Positions 1-7,209 of a stretch of DNA of 23,192 nt are shown piece after piece. Under the pieces are notes generated by a model. That model did no database searches. It worked only from the letters and a program-made list of their open reading frames with translations, and was not told the origin of the DNA. The DNA lies in NCBI GenBank assembly GCA_001794205.1, contig MGJJ01000031.1, forward strand, positions 1 through 23,192, written 5' to 3'. Position 1 is the stretch's first letter, and the number at the start of each line of letters is the position of its first letter. This DNA comes from Candidatus Yanofskybacteria bacterium RIFCSPHIGHO2_01_FULL_44_22 (GTDB taxonomy: Bacteria; Patescibacteriota; Minisyncoccia; 2-02-FULL-40-12; GWA2-44-9). The position numbers and the translations under genes are program-made.

Positions 1-231
1 AGCTTTTGTAGTTTTCACGATATAGACGCCATCAGCATTCTGTTCAACTTCAATAAATCCACGGCGCTTCAAGCCGTACAAACCATTTTGCATTTCCTTC
101 CATTTTTTCTTTTTTAATTCTTTCTGAAGCGCGCCGATTGCCTTAATACCAAAAAACGGATTTGTTGCCGCAATCGCAACTATTCCGCCGATGGCAAACG
201 CTCTAAGCAATTTGTGACTAAAATTCTTCAT
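1..231 (-). CDS. PaaX/Cas2-like winged-helix protein, N-terminal part (cut by window edge)
   Basis: An open frame runs leftward from an ATG at 229-231 off the window edge, giving 77 residues beginning MKNFSHKLLRAFAIGG. Residues about 9-30 are hydrophobic (one membrane-type segment or buried helix). A basic stretch (KKKKWKEM) follows, then a helix-turn-wing pattern, LYGLKRRGFIEVEQNADGVY, typical of a winged-helix domain. I recall this arrangement from CPR proteins usually annotated as CRISPR-associated Cas2 or PaaX-like regulators, where a PaaX-type winged helix precedes a Cas2-like ferredoxin fold. The Cas2-like half would lie outside the window, so the assignment cannot be completed. No CRISPR repeats are visible nearby, so a CRISPR role is not implied. 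It is divergent from trpS, with about 150 bases between them. Confidence 0.5.
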   Translation of the reverse strand, partial: MKNFSHKLLRAFAIGGIVAIAATNPFFGIKAIGALQKELKKKKWKEMQNGLYGLKRRGFIEVEQNADGVYIVKTTKA

Positions 232-304
232 TTTGTTTCTTCGCCTTTTCTCGCTATTTGAATTTGATTTGCCAAACTTAGCATATGATAGTTTTAGCAA
301 ATAG

Positions 305-310
305 TATAAT
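305..310 (+). promoter_or_regulatory. Candidate -10 box for trpS
   Basis: A perfect TATAAT lies about 70 bases upstream of the trpS ATG, in the AT-rich gap between trpS and the divergent leftmost gene. No good -35 hexamer is found 16-18 bases upstream, so this is only a -10 match. Confidence 0.3.
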
Positions 311-380
311 GCAAGTAAAGATGAGGAAACATTAGAAATAAGAACTGGAACTTTTTTAAATTTTAAGATACCATAAGATT

Positions 381-1361
381 ATGAATAAAATCTTTTCTGG
401 AATACGCCCGTCGGGGAAATTGCATCTTGGCAATTATCTTGGCGCGATAAAAAACTGGCTTGCCCTGAGCGAAGCCGAAGGGATTGACCAAACGATTTTT
501 GCCGTGGTTGATTTGCACGGCATTACCACGCCTTATGACCCTAAAAAATTCCCCGACCAAGTAATGGACACCGTTTGCGATTATCTGGCCGCCGGAGTTG
601 ACCCCGACAAATCGCTTTTAATCCGTCAATCCCACGTCCCTCAGCATACCGAACTTGCCTGGTTATTAAATACGATTACGCCGGTAAGCTGGTTGGACCG
701 CCTGCCGACTTACAAAGAAAAATTGGAACAGACTCCCAAATATCACAACATGGGGCTTTTGGATTATCCCGTTTTAATGGCCGCCGATATTTTACTTTAT
801 AAATCCACTCTTGTACCGGTCGGCGAAGACCAGCTTCCCCATATTGACCTGACCAATGAAATCGCCAAAAGATTCAATTCTACCTTTGGCAATACTTTTG
901 AGCCGGTAAAACCCTACCTAACCGAAGGGGCAAGAATTATGTCCCTCCAGGAGCCGACAAAAAAAATGTCCAAAACAGGAGATGACGGAATCGCCTTGTC
1001 GGACAGCCCGGACACAATCAGAGAAAAGATAAAAAAGGCCGCCACCGATTCCGGTAAGGAAATAAAATACGATGAACAAAACAAACCCGGAATATCAAAC
1101 TTGCTTACAATTTACCACCTGCTCTCCAACAAAGAAATAAGCGTTCTGGAATCCCAATACGCCGGCAAGTCCTATGTGGAACTGAAAAACGACCTTGCTG
1201 AAGTCGTAGTTAATTTCCTGAAACCTCATCAAGAAAAATATAACGACCTTCGCGACAACCCCGACAAGGTGTTAAAAATACTTGAAGCATCGGAACAAAA
1301 GGCGCGTGAAATCGCCGAGAAAAATCTCAAAGAGATAAAACAGAAGATGGGACTGGGATAG
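381..1361 (+). CDS. trpS: Tryptophanyl-tRNA synthetase
   Basis: The 326-residue class I aminoacyl-tRNA synthetase charges tRNA-Trp with tryptophan in the cytoplasm, using ATP. The N-terminus GIRPSGKLHLGNYLGAIKNW is the TrpRS signature and contains the HIGH-type motif as HLGN (residues 15-18). The KMSKS loop is KMSKT near residues 195-199. Between them lie the conserved segments LLDYPVLMAADILLYK and VPVGEDQLPHI, which form the Rossmann-fold active site. The length matches bacterial TrpRS (about 330 residues), so the protein is complete. The ATG at 381 places the GIRPSG motif at the usual distance from the N-terminus. There is no Shine-Dalgarno sequence upstream. The gene ends in TAG 10 bases before the end of the convergent phosphomannomutase gene. 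Confidence 0.96.
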   Translation: MNKIFSGIRPSGKLHLGNYLGAIKNWLALSEAEGIDQTIFAVVDLHGITTPYDPKKFPDQVMDTVCDYLAAGVDPDKSLLIRQSHVPQHTELAWLLNTITPVSWLDRLPTYKEKLEQTPKYHNMGLLDYPVLMAADILLYKSTLVPVGEDQLPHIDLTNEIAKRFNSTFGNTFEPVKPYLTEGARIMSLQEPTKKMSKTGDDGIALSDSPDTIREKIKKAATDSGKEIKYDEQNKPGISNLLTIYHLLSNKEISVLESQYAGKSYVELKNDLAEVVVNFLKPHQEKYNDLRDNPDKVLKILEASEQKAREIAEKNLKEIKQKMGLG

Positions 1362-1388
1362 CGCTTGAGACTTAACGCTTGAGACTTA
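1362..1388. repeat. Two tandem copies of a 13-bp sequence at the trpS/PMM convergent junction
   Basis: CGCTTGAGACTTA occurs at 1362-1374 and again at 1376-1388. It covers the last codons and stop of the minus-strand PMM gene and duplicates them just beyond the stop. It looks like a small slippage duplication. No hairpin or T-run terminator separates the two convergent genes. Confidence 0.7.
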
Positions 1389-2724
1389 GTAAGTTTTCAA
1401 TCTCGTTTTTGATTTCTGCAATTTTTGCTTCCACTAAAGCTTCAGTGTTGGCTTCAACAACCAATCTCATCGCCGGTTCAGTGTTTGACTGTCTGATATT
1501 AAACCACCAATCCGAATTTTCGACGGTTAAACCGTCAAGTTCGTCAATCTTTTCGTCTTTATATTTATTTTTTAAAACACCGATTATTTCACCCGGTCTG
1601 GCCGGATTATTCACGGCAATATTGATTTCTCCGGAATAATAACCTTGTTTGAACGGCTGTATCAATTCCGAAAGTTTCCCGCCGCTCTCTTGTAATATTT
1701 TAATAAGTTTCAGCGCCGCCAAGGCCGCCGATTCGTTATAATTGGTTTCCCGAAAGAAGAAATGGCCGGACGTTTCTCCGCCAACCAAGGCGTCAGTTTC
1801 CCGCATTTTTCCGGCCAAATAACTGTGGCCGACGACAGACCTAATTCCGGAATCTCCGAAAAATTCTTTCACTGCCCTTGAAAAACGAAGGTCGTAAACC
1901 ACCTTATGCTTCCTAACCGTTTTACCGCCGTTTTGCCATAAAATAGCCAAAATGTATTGCGCCGGGACAAACTCGCCCTTTTCATCAACTACGGCCAATC
2001 TGTCGGCATCTCCGTCAAAAGCGAGCCCCATATCGGCTTTTTGTTTTTTCACTTCCGCCGCCAATGTCTCAAGCCCGTTATTTCTGGCAGGGTCGGGAGA
2101 ACGATTTGGAAAAGAGCCGTCTATGTCAAAAAATAATTTTGCATAATTAATTTTCAGCTTATCAAATAGCGGCGCAATAACCAAAGAACTCACCCCGTTG
2201 CCGGCATCGGCAATGATTTTTAAATTTAAGCCCGGCTTAACACCGGAAACATTTATCAAAAAATCGACATAATTATTTAGCATATCCGTCCGGTGATTGA
2301 ACCTCCCCTCATGTTCGGCAATAAATATTTCACCCGCGGCCAATTCTTTAATTTTTTGAAGCCCGCTGTTTCTGTCAACGGGGGCCGCATTCTTTTTCAT
2401 AATTTTAAGACCGTTATATTCCGCCGGATTGTGCGAAGCGGTTATCATAATTCCGCCATCAGCCTCAAGGCGTTTAATGGCATAATAAAACGCCGGTGTT
2501 GTGCATTGTCCGATATAAATCACATCGCAACCGGCCACGGTAACTCCTTCGACAACCGCTTGTCTTAATTGCGGAGAAGAAGACCTCCCGTCTTCGCCGA
2601 TAACTAAAGTTTTAGCGGTTAAAAACCCGGCAACGGCATTGCCTATCCGTTTTGCCGCGTCTTCGTTTATCTGGCTCGGATATATTCCCCGCACGTCATA
2701 GGACTTGAAGATGTTAGTTTCCAT
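1372..2724 (-). CDS. manB: Phosphomannomutase/phosphoglucomutase (alpha-D-phosphohexomutase family)
   Basis: The 450-residue enzyme interconverts hexose 6-phosphate and 1-phosphate (mannose and/or glucose), feeding sugar-nucleotide synthesis for the envelope. All four signature loops are present in order. The catalytic phosphoserine loop TASHNP is at 95-100 (Ser97), and the Mg-binding loop DGDADR is at 237-242. The sugar-binding loop GGETSGH is at 315-321, and the phosphate-binding loop RQSNTEP is at 411-417. GETSGH is the sequence usual for the PMM/PGM subgroup, so dual specificity is likely; the exact substrate cannot be read from sequence. The ATG at 2724 begins METNIFKSYDVRGIYP, the normal family N-terminus. 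The nearby nucleotidyltransferase at 3361 could use its product. The symbol is given at family level. Confidence 0.93.
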   Translation of the reverse strand: METNIFKSYDVRGIYPSQINEDAAKRIGNAVAGFLTAKTLVIGEDGRSSSPQLRQAVVEGVTVAGCDVIYIGQCTTPAFYYAIKRLEADGGIMITASHNPAEYNGLKIMKKNAAPVDRNSGLQKIKELAAGEIFIAEHEGRFNHRTDMLNNYVDFLINVSGVKPGLNLKIIADAGNGVSSLVIAPLFDKLKINYAKLFFDIDGSFPNRSPDPARNNGLETLAAEVKKQKADMGLAFDGDADRLAVVDEKGEFVPAQYILAILWQNGGKTVRKHKVVYDLRFSRAVKEFFGDSGIRSVVGHSYLAGKMRETDALVGGETSGHFFFRETNYNESAALAALKLIKILQESGGKLSELIQPFKQGYYSGEINIAVNNPARPGEIIGVLKNKYKDEKIDELDGLTVENSDWWFNIRQSNTEPAMRLVVEANTEALVEAKIAEIKNEIENLLSLKR

Positions 2725-2731
2725 GTTTTAA

Positions 2732-2760
2732 ATAATACAACATTTTGAACAATTGATTAA
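2732..2760 (-). promoter_or_regulatory. Candidate promoter of the PMM gene
   Basis: On the minus strand TTAATC (2755-2760) and TATTAT (2732-2737) are separated by 17 bases. The -10 box ends only 7 bases before the ATG, so the transcript would be leaderless or nearly so. Its -35 element overlaps that of the divergent Nudix promoter. Confidence 0.35.
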
Positions 2761-2781
2761 TAATAAAAAGTGGAGTAAAAT
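2753..2781 (+). promoter_or_regulatory. Candidate promoter of the Nudix gene
   Basis: TTGATT (2753-2758) and TAAAAT (2776-2781) are spaced by exactly 17 bases. The expected start near 2788 gives a leader of about 35 bases carrying the AGAGGA-type ribosome site ahead of the ATG at 2823. Confidence 0.5.
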
Positions 2782-2822
2782 GACTCCCATTCATCCGTTC
2801 ATTAAAAATAGGAAAGAGGACG

Positions 2823-3311
2823 ATGTATAAGAACCTTAGGGGCCAACATCCCAAACAGCAAATGTCGGTGGGGGTATTTGTCGCCGTGCGCAAACATAAG
2901 TATGATGAAGATTTTGGTTATGATAATCATTTTCTTTTGGTGAAACATAATTATGGCGAGCGCAAATGGTCCTTGCCGGGAGGTAAGCTTGAACAAGGTG
3001 AACTCGTTCCAAACGGAGGCCGACGCGAAACGTTTGAGGAAGCGAGTGTTGTTATTAAGATTAAGCGGCTGAAGGGGATATTTAGTTTAAGAAAGTCATT
3101 TGGCTTAGCAATACTTCTTGAGGGTCAAATCTTAAACGGTAAACCAAAACCGGATGGCAAAGAGACATCCGATTGCGGATTTTTTAAGATTGCTGAAATA
3201 AAACCGGAAGAAATTTATCCCGCCCAGTTGAGTTTACTGATGTGGGCCGAGAAAACACGCGACAGAATCACGCCGGTCTACGGCTGGCTGTCGGTTCCGC
3301 CCACCCCGTAA
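2823..3311 (+). CDS. Nudix hydrolase
   Basis: The 162-residue protein has a full Nudix box: Gly54, five residues, Glu60, seven residues, then Arg68-Glu69-x2-Glu72-Glu73. These residues bind the metal and hydrolyse the diphosphate of nucleoside-diphosphate-X substrates. The final Gly of the consensus box is replaced by Ala-Ser (residues 74-75), which is common outside the strict MutT group. The preceding KWSLPGG motif is also typical. The substrate cannot be inferred; housecleaning of oxidised nucleotides or removal of nucleotide sugars are both possible. A clear ribosome site (AGAGGAC) lies just before the ATG, one of few in this window. The gene stands alone between its own promoter and a strong terminator that starts at its stop codon. 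Confidence 0.9.
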   Translation: MYKNLRGQHPKQQMSVGVFVAVRKHKYDEDFGYDNHFLLVKHNYGERKWSLPGGKLEQGELVPNGGRRETFEEASVVIKIKRLKGIFSLRKSFGLAILLEGQILNGKPKPDGKETSDCGFFKIAEIKPEEIYPAQLSLLMWAEKTRDRITPVYGWLSVPPTP

Positions 3312-3341
3312 AGAGGAGATTGCTCCTCTTTTTTTATTTTT
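3311..3341 (+). terminator. Rho-independent terminator after the Nudix gene
   Basis: AAGAGGAG (3311-3318), a four-base loop ATTG, and CTCCTCTT (3323-3330) form a perfect 8-bp stem followed at once by a T-rich tail. The stem shares its first base with the stop codon TAA. Confidence 0.92.
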
Positions 3342-3360
3342 TATGGTAAAAATTAAAGAT

Positions 3361-4047
3361 ATGAAAGCCATCATACTTGCCGCCGGAAAAGGAACAAGAA
3401 TGGGAGAGCGCACCCAAAATACTCCTAAACCCCTGCTTCAAATCGGGGGTAAGCCGATTTTGGAACACACTCTCCGGGCTCTCCCCCGCTCCATTGATGA
3501 AGCCTTGATTGTCGTAAATTATTTAAGCGGCCAAATCAAAGATTATTTCAGCTACAAATTCGGCGATGTCCGCATAAGCTACATGGACCAGAAAGAATTT
3601 CTCGGTACGGCAAATGCGGTTTGGGAAGCGCGGCCGCGTCTTAACGGCGAAAAATTTCTCGTCGTGAACGGGGACGACCTGTACAATCAGGCCGACCTGG
3701 AAGAATGCCTCAATCACGACCTGGCTTTCGGCGTAATCAAGAAAATTCCCCCAAGCGATAAATTCATCGCTATCGATATCGGCCAAAACCAAAATATCGC
3801 CGGTTTCCACAAACTTGAACCGCCGGAATTAAAAAAAGAAATATTTGTCGCCACCGGCGCCTACGTTTTGGACGATAAAATTTTTAAATATGAACCGGTT
3901 CGGCTTTCAACCGGAGAATTCGGTTTACCGCAAACCATCCTGAATATGGCCAAGGATTATCCGGTAAGGGCCGTCTTGATGAAAAAGTGGTCGCAAATAA
4001 ATTATCCCGAAGACATCTTAAAAGCAGAGATTAATTTTACATTTTGA
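3361..4047 (+). CDS. Nucleotidyltransferase (sugar-phosphate NTP transferase, RmlA/GlmU-N type)
   Basis: The protein has a GT-A-like nucleotidyltransferase domain over its full length. It begins MKAIILAAGKGTRMGE, with the nucleotide-binding GxGTR loop at residues 9-13, then TPKPLLQIGGKPILEH, the usual Lys-containing signature. NGDDLY near residue 105 supplies the metal-binding Asp. Such enzymes couple a sugar 1-phosphate to NTP, giving NDP-sugar and diphosphate. About 228 residues with no left-handed beta-helix means it lacks the acetyltransferase half of GlmU. An in-frame ATG at 3343 would add six residues but sits in the T-tail of the preceding terminator, so 3361 is preferred. The substrate is unknown; the nearby phosphohexomutase fits a shared sugar-nucleotide pathway. 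Confidence 0.88.
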   Translation: MKAIILAAGKGTRMGERTQNTPKPLLQIGGKPILEHTLRALPRSIDEALIVVNYLSGQIKDYFSYKFGDVRISYMDQKEFLGTANAVWEARPRLNGEKFLVVNGDDLYNQADLEECLNHDLAFGVIKKIPPSDKFIAIDIGQNQNIAGFHKLEPPELKKEIFVATGAYVLDDKIFKYEPVRLSTGEFGLPQTILNMAKDYPVRAVLMKKWSQINYPEDILKAEINFTF

Positions 4048-4070
4048 TTTTTGAATTTTAAATTTTACAT

Positions 4071-5147
4071 ATGTTATCCATCGGCATAGTCGGACTTCCG
4101 AACGTGGGAAAATCAACTTTGTTTAAGGCGTTGACAAATGTCGCCGTTGACATACAAAATTATCCTTTCACCACCATAGACCCGAATGTGGGCGTGGTTG
4201 CCGTGCCCGATGAGCGGGTTGACGCCCTGGTCTTGCTTTCCAATTCGCAGAAAAAAATATATGCCACCGTTGAATTCATTGACATCGCCGGTTTGGTAAA
4301 AGGCGCGGCCCAGGGTGAGGGCCTGGGAAATAAATTTTTGGCAAACATCCGCGAAGTTGACGCTATTGTCCAGGTCGTCCGCGCATTTGAAGATAAAAAC
4401 ATCGCCCATGTCCACAACCGCATTGACCCGGCCGAAGATATAGAAATTATCAACACCGAGCTGATATTGGCCGATATTGAAACAATAGCCAAAAGAGCTG
4501 AAACCGCCGCCCGCAAAGCCAAAGCCGACAAAACTGCCGCCGCCGAATTGAACGCACTGGAAAAATTCAAAAAATGGCTTGGCGGCGGAAAGATTCTTTC
4601 TCAACTTGAATTAAACGACGAAGAAGCGCGGCTTGCCAAAGAATTAAACCTGCTTACCCGCAAAAAATTCATCTATGTTCTGAACATTTCCGAACGGCAA
4701 TTACTCGCCGGCTGGAAACCGGACCAGGGCCTTCTTGATGCCACAGGCAACGCTCCCCACCTCATGATGTGCAACAAACTCGAACTTCTTCTTTCCGAAA
4801 GCACGGAAGAAGAAAGAAAAGAATTTATGGCGGAATTCAACCTTCCCGAAAGCGGCCTGAACCGGCTGATTAAAACCGGATATGAAACGCTCGGCCTTCT
4901 TACTTTTTTGACCACCGGTGAAGACGAAACAAGGGCCTGGACCGCCCGCATCGGCGACTTCATTCCGAAAGCCGCAAGGGCGATTCACACCGACTTTGAA
5001 AAATTATTTATCCGGGCCGATACAATAAATTGGAAGACGCTCTTGGAAGCCGGCGGGTGGAACAGCGCCCGCGAAAAAGGCCTCATCAAAACCGTCGGCC
5101 GCGATTACATAATTAACGAAGGAGACGTCGTAGAAATAAAGATATAG
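4071..5147 (+). CDS. ychF: YchF/Obg-like ATPase (universally conserved P-loop protein)
   Basis: The 358-residue protein matches YchF (OLA1), a ribosome-associated ATPase of the TRAFAC class. G1 is GLPNVGKST (residues 8-16), followed by the YchF-specific NYPFTTIDPNVGVVAVPDER. G3 is DIAGLVKGAAQGEGLGNKFL from residue 71. The G4 position is NISE (205-208); Glu replaces the usual Asp of GTPases, which is why this family prefers ATP. A coiled-coil region is rich in Ala and Lys at about 130-170. The C-terminal TGS domain ends GLIKTVGRDYIINEGDVVEIKI. The length equals the family norm (about 363). The canonical DFEKGFIRA is DFEKLFIRA here, a small change. There is no ribosome site before the ATG. The stop is TAG. 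Confidence 0.96.
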   Translation: MLSIGIVGLPNVGKSTLFKALTNVAVDIQNYPFTTIDPNVGVVAVPDERVDALVLLSNSQKKIYATVEFIDIAGLVKGAAQGEGLGNKFLANIREVDAIVQVVRAFEDKNIAHVHNRIDPAEDIEIINTELILADIETIAKRAETAARKAKADKTAAAELNALEKFKKWLGGGKILSQLELNDEEARLAKELNLLTRKKFIYVLNISERQLLAGWKPDQGLLDATGNAPHLMMCNKLELLLSESTEEERKEFMAEFNLPESGLNRLIKTGYETLGLLTFLTTGEDETRAWTARIGDFIPKAARAIHTDFEKLFIRADTINWKTLLEAGGWNSAREKGLIKTVGRDYIINEGDVVEIKI

Positions 5148-5226
5148 CGAACAGCGGGCCAGTTTGACGCGGGGCAGTTGAAATAAAAATTTAAAAGGAG
5201 CATCATCTTCTCCAAACTCCGGCACT

Positions 5227-6042
5227 TTGAAAAGAGGACTCATGTTTAACTTTGCCATAGCAAGCTTTTTTCTTTTTTTCGCCCAATCCGGTCAAACTCA
5301 AAAGGACGGGCCCGTCTTGCAAATCATCAACACGGAAACTCAAATATTTGTAAATTCCGAGTGTGAAAAAAGCAATACCTGCGACTTAAAATGGGTTAGA
5401 ATTACCGTGAAAAATTGGGAAATAATGATAAACGGCGAGCCAAACTTCGGCACTACAATGATTATTGATTATGAAACTGACTCGGTGGAAAACTTAGAAA
5501 ATTACGGCCCGGTTGCATTTGTAAGAGGTTGCGTTTTTGACGCCAGAAAACTGCCGGACCAAACTATCCTTAAAAATATTTCTTCCGCCGTAAGAAATTT
5601 CGGGATTTACAGAAAATACTGTTATCCGCTATGGACAGTCGAAGCAAATTTCGGCGACCCGTTTTTTACAAACAGCAAAATGGGCAGAATGTACGGCTGG
5701 TTATGGAACACCGAATACGACTCAACTGATTGGAAAACGGAAGAATATTACGGCCGGCAAAAACCGCTCACACCGCATCTGTATTACAAAGACACTCCGG
5801 GGAGCGCTTTCGTTCTGGGTGGAGTGGCGACAAATATTTCCCTGGAATTTAAGATTTGCATATATCGAGCCGGCGATATTCCAACGGAAATAACGGAAAA
5901 AGACAATTTGGATTTTGCCATTCCAATTGCTTGTTTCTATTGGGCCGACTCTCATATTTACAATTACGAAACGGGTATTTTTGAAATCCGTGATGAGATT
6001 GACCCGTTTTGCGGGCAGTGCGCCGAAACGGCGAAGAAATAA
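5227..6042 (+). CDS. Unrecognised exported protein with conserved-looking Cys pairs
   Basis: I do not recognise this 271-residue protein. The N-terminus MKRGLMFNFAIASFFLFFAQ has a basic start and a hydrophobic core, like a Sec signal peptide, with possible cleavage after AQSGQT. The remainder is polar, rich in Tyr, Trp and Asn, and looks like a beta-rich extracellular domain. Cysteines occur in spaced pairs (SECEKSNTCD near 45-52, FCGQC near the C-terminus, others between), suggesting disulfides outside the cytoplasm. The start is uncertain. TTG at 5227 gives the charged signal-peptide head. ATG at 5242 has AGAGGA only three bases upstream but loses the basic residues. It stands alone downstream of ychF and ends in a strong terminator. 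Confidence 0.75.
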   Translation: MKRGLMFNFAIASFFLFFAQSGQTQKDGPVLQIINTETQIFVNSECEKSNTCDLKWVRITVKNWEIMINGEPNFGTTMIIDYETDSVENLENYGPVAFVRGCVFDARKLPDQTILKNISSAVRNFGIYRKYCYPLWTVEANFGDPFFTNSKMGRMYGWLWNTEYDSTDWKTEEYYGRQKPLTPHLYYKDTPGSAFVLGGVATNISLEFKICIYRAGDIPTEITEKDNLDFAIPIACFYWADSHIYNYETGIFEIRDEIDPFCGQCAETAKK

Positions 6043-6054
6043 AAATATGGACAG

Positions 6055-6079
6055 ACCGGGGGTTGACCCCGGTTTTTTT
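6055..6079 (+). terminator. Rho-independent terminator after the exported-protein gene
   Basis: ACCGGGG (6055-6061), loop GTTGA, and CCCCGGT (6067-6073) form a GC-rich 7-bp stem followed by a run of T to 6079. Confidence 0.93.
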
Positions 6080-6114
6080 ATTTGATAAGATGCCGTCACA
6101 TTAAAACATCCTTG

Positions 6115-6164
6115 TTTTGCCCGCAAAATACCCTTTGGCAGAGCCCTACTCCGCCATTTGCGGG
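6115..6164 (+). promoter_or_regulatory. Structured leader upstream of rpsF, possible S6:S18 autoregulatory element
   Basis: CCCGCAAA (6120-6127) pairs perfectly with TTTGCGGG (6157-6164). Stacked inside the 3' side is TGGC (6136-6139) with GCCA (6153-6156), then GAG with CTC around a five-base loop, leaving an eight-base bulge on the 5' side. TTTTG/CAAAA at 6115-6128 offers a competing small hairpin that shares bases with the outer stem. Many bacteria have an RNA leader before rpsF that binds the S6:S18 complex and represses the operon. I see a compact leader in that place but cannot match the published consensus with certainty. Confidence 0.45.
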
Positions 6165-6192
6165 AATTAACCAGGAAAATTGACCATCCCAA

Positions 6193-6633
6193 ATGAACGA
6201 AAACGCACAGAATTATGAGCTGGCTTTTCATTTAAATCCCAAGCTGGAAGAACCGCAGGCCTTAGAATTCAAACAACACATTGAAGAATTTATAACCCAA
6301 GCAGGCGGAATTGTTTCTTTTTCCAGTGTTCCGCTAAAAACACGCCTGTCCTACACGGTCAAGCATCAGAAAAACAGCTTTTTCACTTATATTCAGTTTA
6401 GTTTGGCCGCCCCGGACGGTATCGGCCAAATCAATAGCCAGCTTAAACTTGAACCTGAAATTTTAAGGCATTTGTTCGTCAAACTGCCTTCGGAAGCTGA
6501 AAAGAAACAAGAAGCTTTAAGGCAAATGAAAATTCGGGAAAAGGCCGGCAAGAAGATACCCGTCAAAACCGCCCCGGCGCCTGAAAACAAAGAAATAGAC
6601 AAACAATTGGAGGAGATAATCGGCAACTTATAA
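6193..6633 (+). CDS. rpsF: Small ribosomal subunit protein bS6
   Basis: The protein is ribosomal S6, which binds the central domain of 16S rRNA together with S18. NYELAFHLNP at residues 7-16 is the first beta strand of the S6 ferredoxin-like fold. It is followed by a helix (LEFKQHIEEFITQAGGIV) and the strand RLSYTVKHQKNSFFTYIQF. LEPEILRHLFVKLP is the conserved last strand-helix region. At 146 residues it is longer than most S6 proteins (about 95-135) because of a Lys/Glu-rich C-terminal tail from about residue 100. The assignment is strengthened by the operon rpsF-ssb-rpsR, which is standard in bacteria. TGA at 6181-6183 blocks any upstream extension. No ribosome site is visible at normal spacing. 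Confidence 0.93.
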   Translation: MNENAQNYELAFHLNPKLEEPQALEFKQHIEEFITQAGGIVSFSSVPLKTRLSYTVKHQKNSFFTYIQFSLAAPDGIGQINSQLKLEPEILRHLFVKLPSEAEKKQEALRQMKIREKAGKKIPVKTAPAPENKEIDKQLEEIIGNL

Positions 6634-6654
6634 ACCGCTAATGGCCAACAGACG

Positions 6655-6693
6655 ATAGACGATGGCAAAATTAAGCCATAGTCCATAGTCTAT
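6655..6693 (+). repeat. Imperfect inverted repeat between rpsF and ssb
   Basis: ATAGAC (6655-6660) and ATGGC (6662-6666) face GCCAT (6675-6679) and GTCTAT (6688-6693). The inner stem is 5 bp with an eight-base loop and the outer stem is 6 bp, with unequal spacers. It could fold just upstream of the ssb GTG start. Confidence 0.55.
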
Positions 6694-6711
6694 AAGCCAT
6701 GGCTCCAAATA

Positions 6712-7206
6712 GTGAACCTCAACAAAGTAATCTTAATCGGCAGATTGACTCATGACCCTGAAATGCGAACCACGCCGGGAGGACAAGGCGTTACCACCCT
6801 GCGCCTGGCCACCAACAGGGTCTGGACCGACCCTTCCGGACAGAGAAAAGACGCCACCGAATATCACACTGTAATCGCCTGGCGAAGACTCGGAGAAATA
6901 GCGGGACAATATCTGAAAAAGGGGGGGTTGGTCATGATAGAAGGGCGTCTTCAGACCAGGAACTGGCTTGACCAGAACAACAACAAAAGATATATCACCG
7001 AAATTATAGCCGACAATCTGCAATTGGGACCGAGGCAATACGGCGAATCGGGCGGTAACCAAATAAGTGACGTCAAGAAGGAACAGCCCGCCGCAAGCGC
7101 CAAATCTGATGACGCAGACATCCCGATAATAGATGAGAACGAACCGATGAATTCCGGAGTCGAAGAGAGCGAAGTTAAAATAAAAGAAGAAGATTTGCCG
7201 TTTTAA
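6712..7206 (+). CDS. ssb: Single-stranded DNA-binding protein
   Basis: The 164-residue protein coats single-stranded DNA in replication, recombination and repair. The OB fold covers residues 1-105: MNLNKVILIGRLTHDPEMRT, then EYHTVIAWRRLGEIAGQYLKKG and VMIEGRLQTRNW, all standard SSB segments. A flexible acidic linker leads to EEDLPF, the conserved C-terminal tip that recruits partner proteins. The start is GTG at 6712; no ATG is in frame in the right place and the N-terminus matches the family exactly from there. It lies between rpsF and rpsR as in most bacteria. The stop is three bases before the rpsR ATG, so translation is probably coupled. Confidence 0.97.
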   Translation: MNLNKVILIGRLTHDPEMRTTPGGQGVTTLRLATNRVWTDPSGQRKDATEYHTVIAWRRLGEIAGQYLKKGGLVMIEGRLQTRNWLDQNNNKRYITEIIADNLQLGPRQYGESGGNQISDVKKEQPAASAKSDDADIPIIDENEPMNSGVEESEVKIKEEDLPF

Positions 7207-7209
7207 GCC

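Noticed and set aside
3343..3360. Earlier ATG for the nucleotidyltransferase
   Set aside because: It falls at the T-tail of the Nudix terminator and adds six residues before the conserved MKAIILAAGKGTR start.
4113..4988. Long open frames opposite ychF
   Set aside because: They are antisense to a gene with all family motifs and give Ser/Phe-rich products with no recognisable domain. The same applies to frames opposite rpoB, rpoC, recA and ftsK.
5161..5226. Promoter for the exported-protein gene (TTGACG near 5164)
   Set aside because: No acceptable -10 box is found at 16-18 bases from it.
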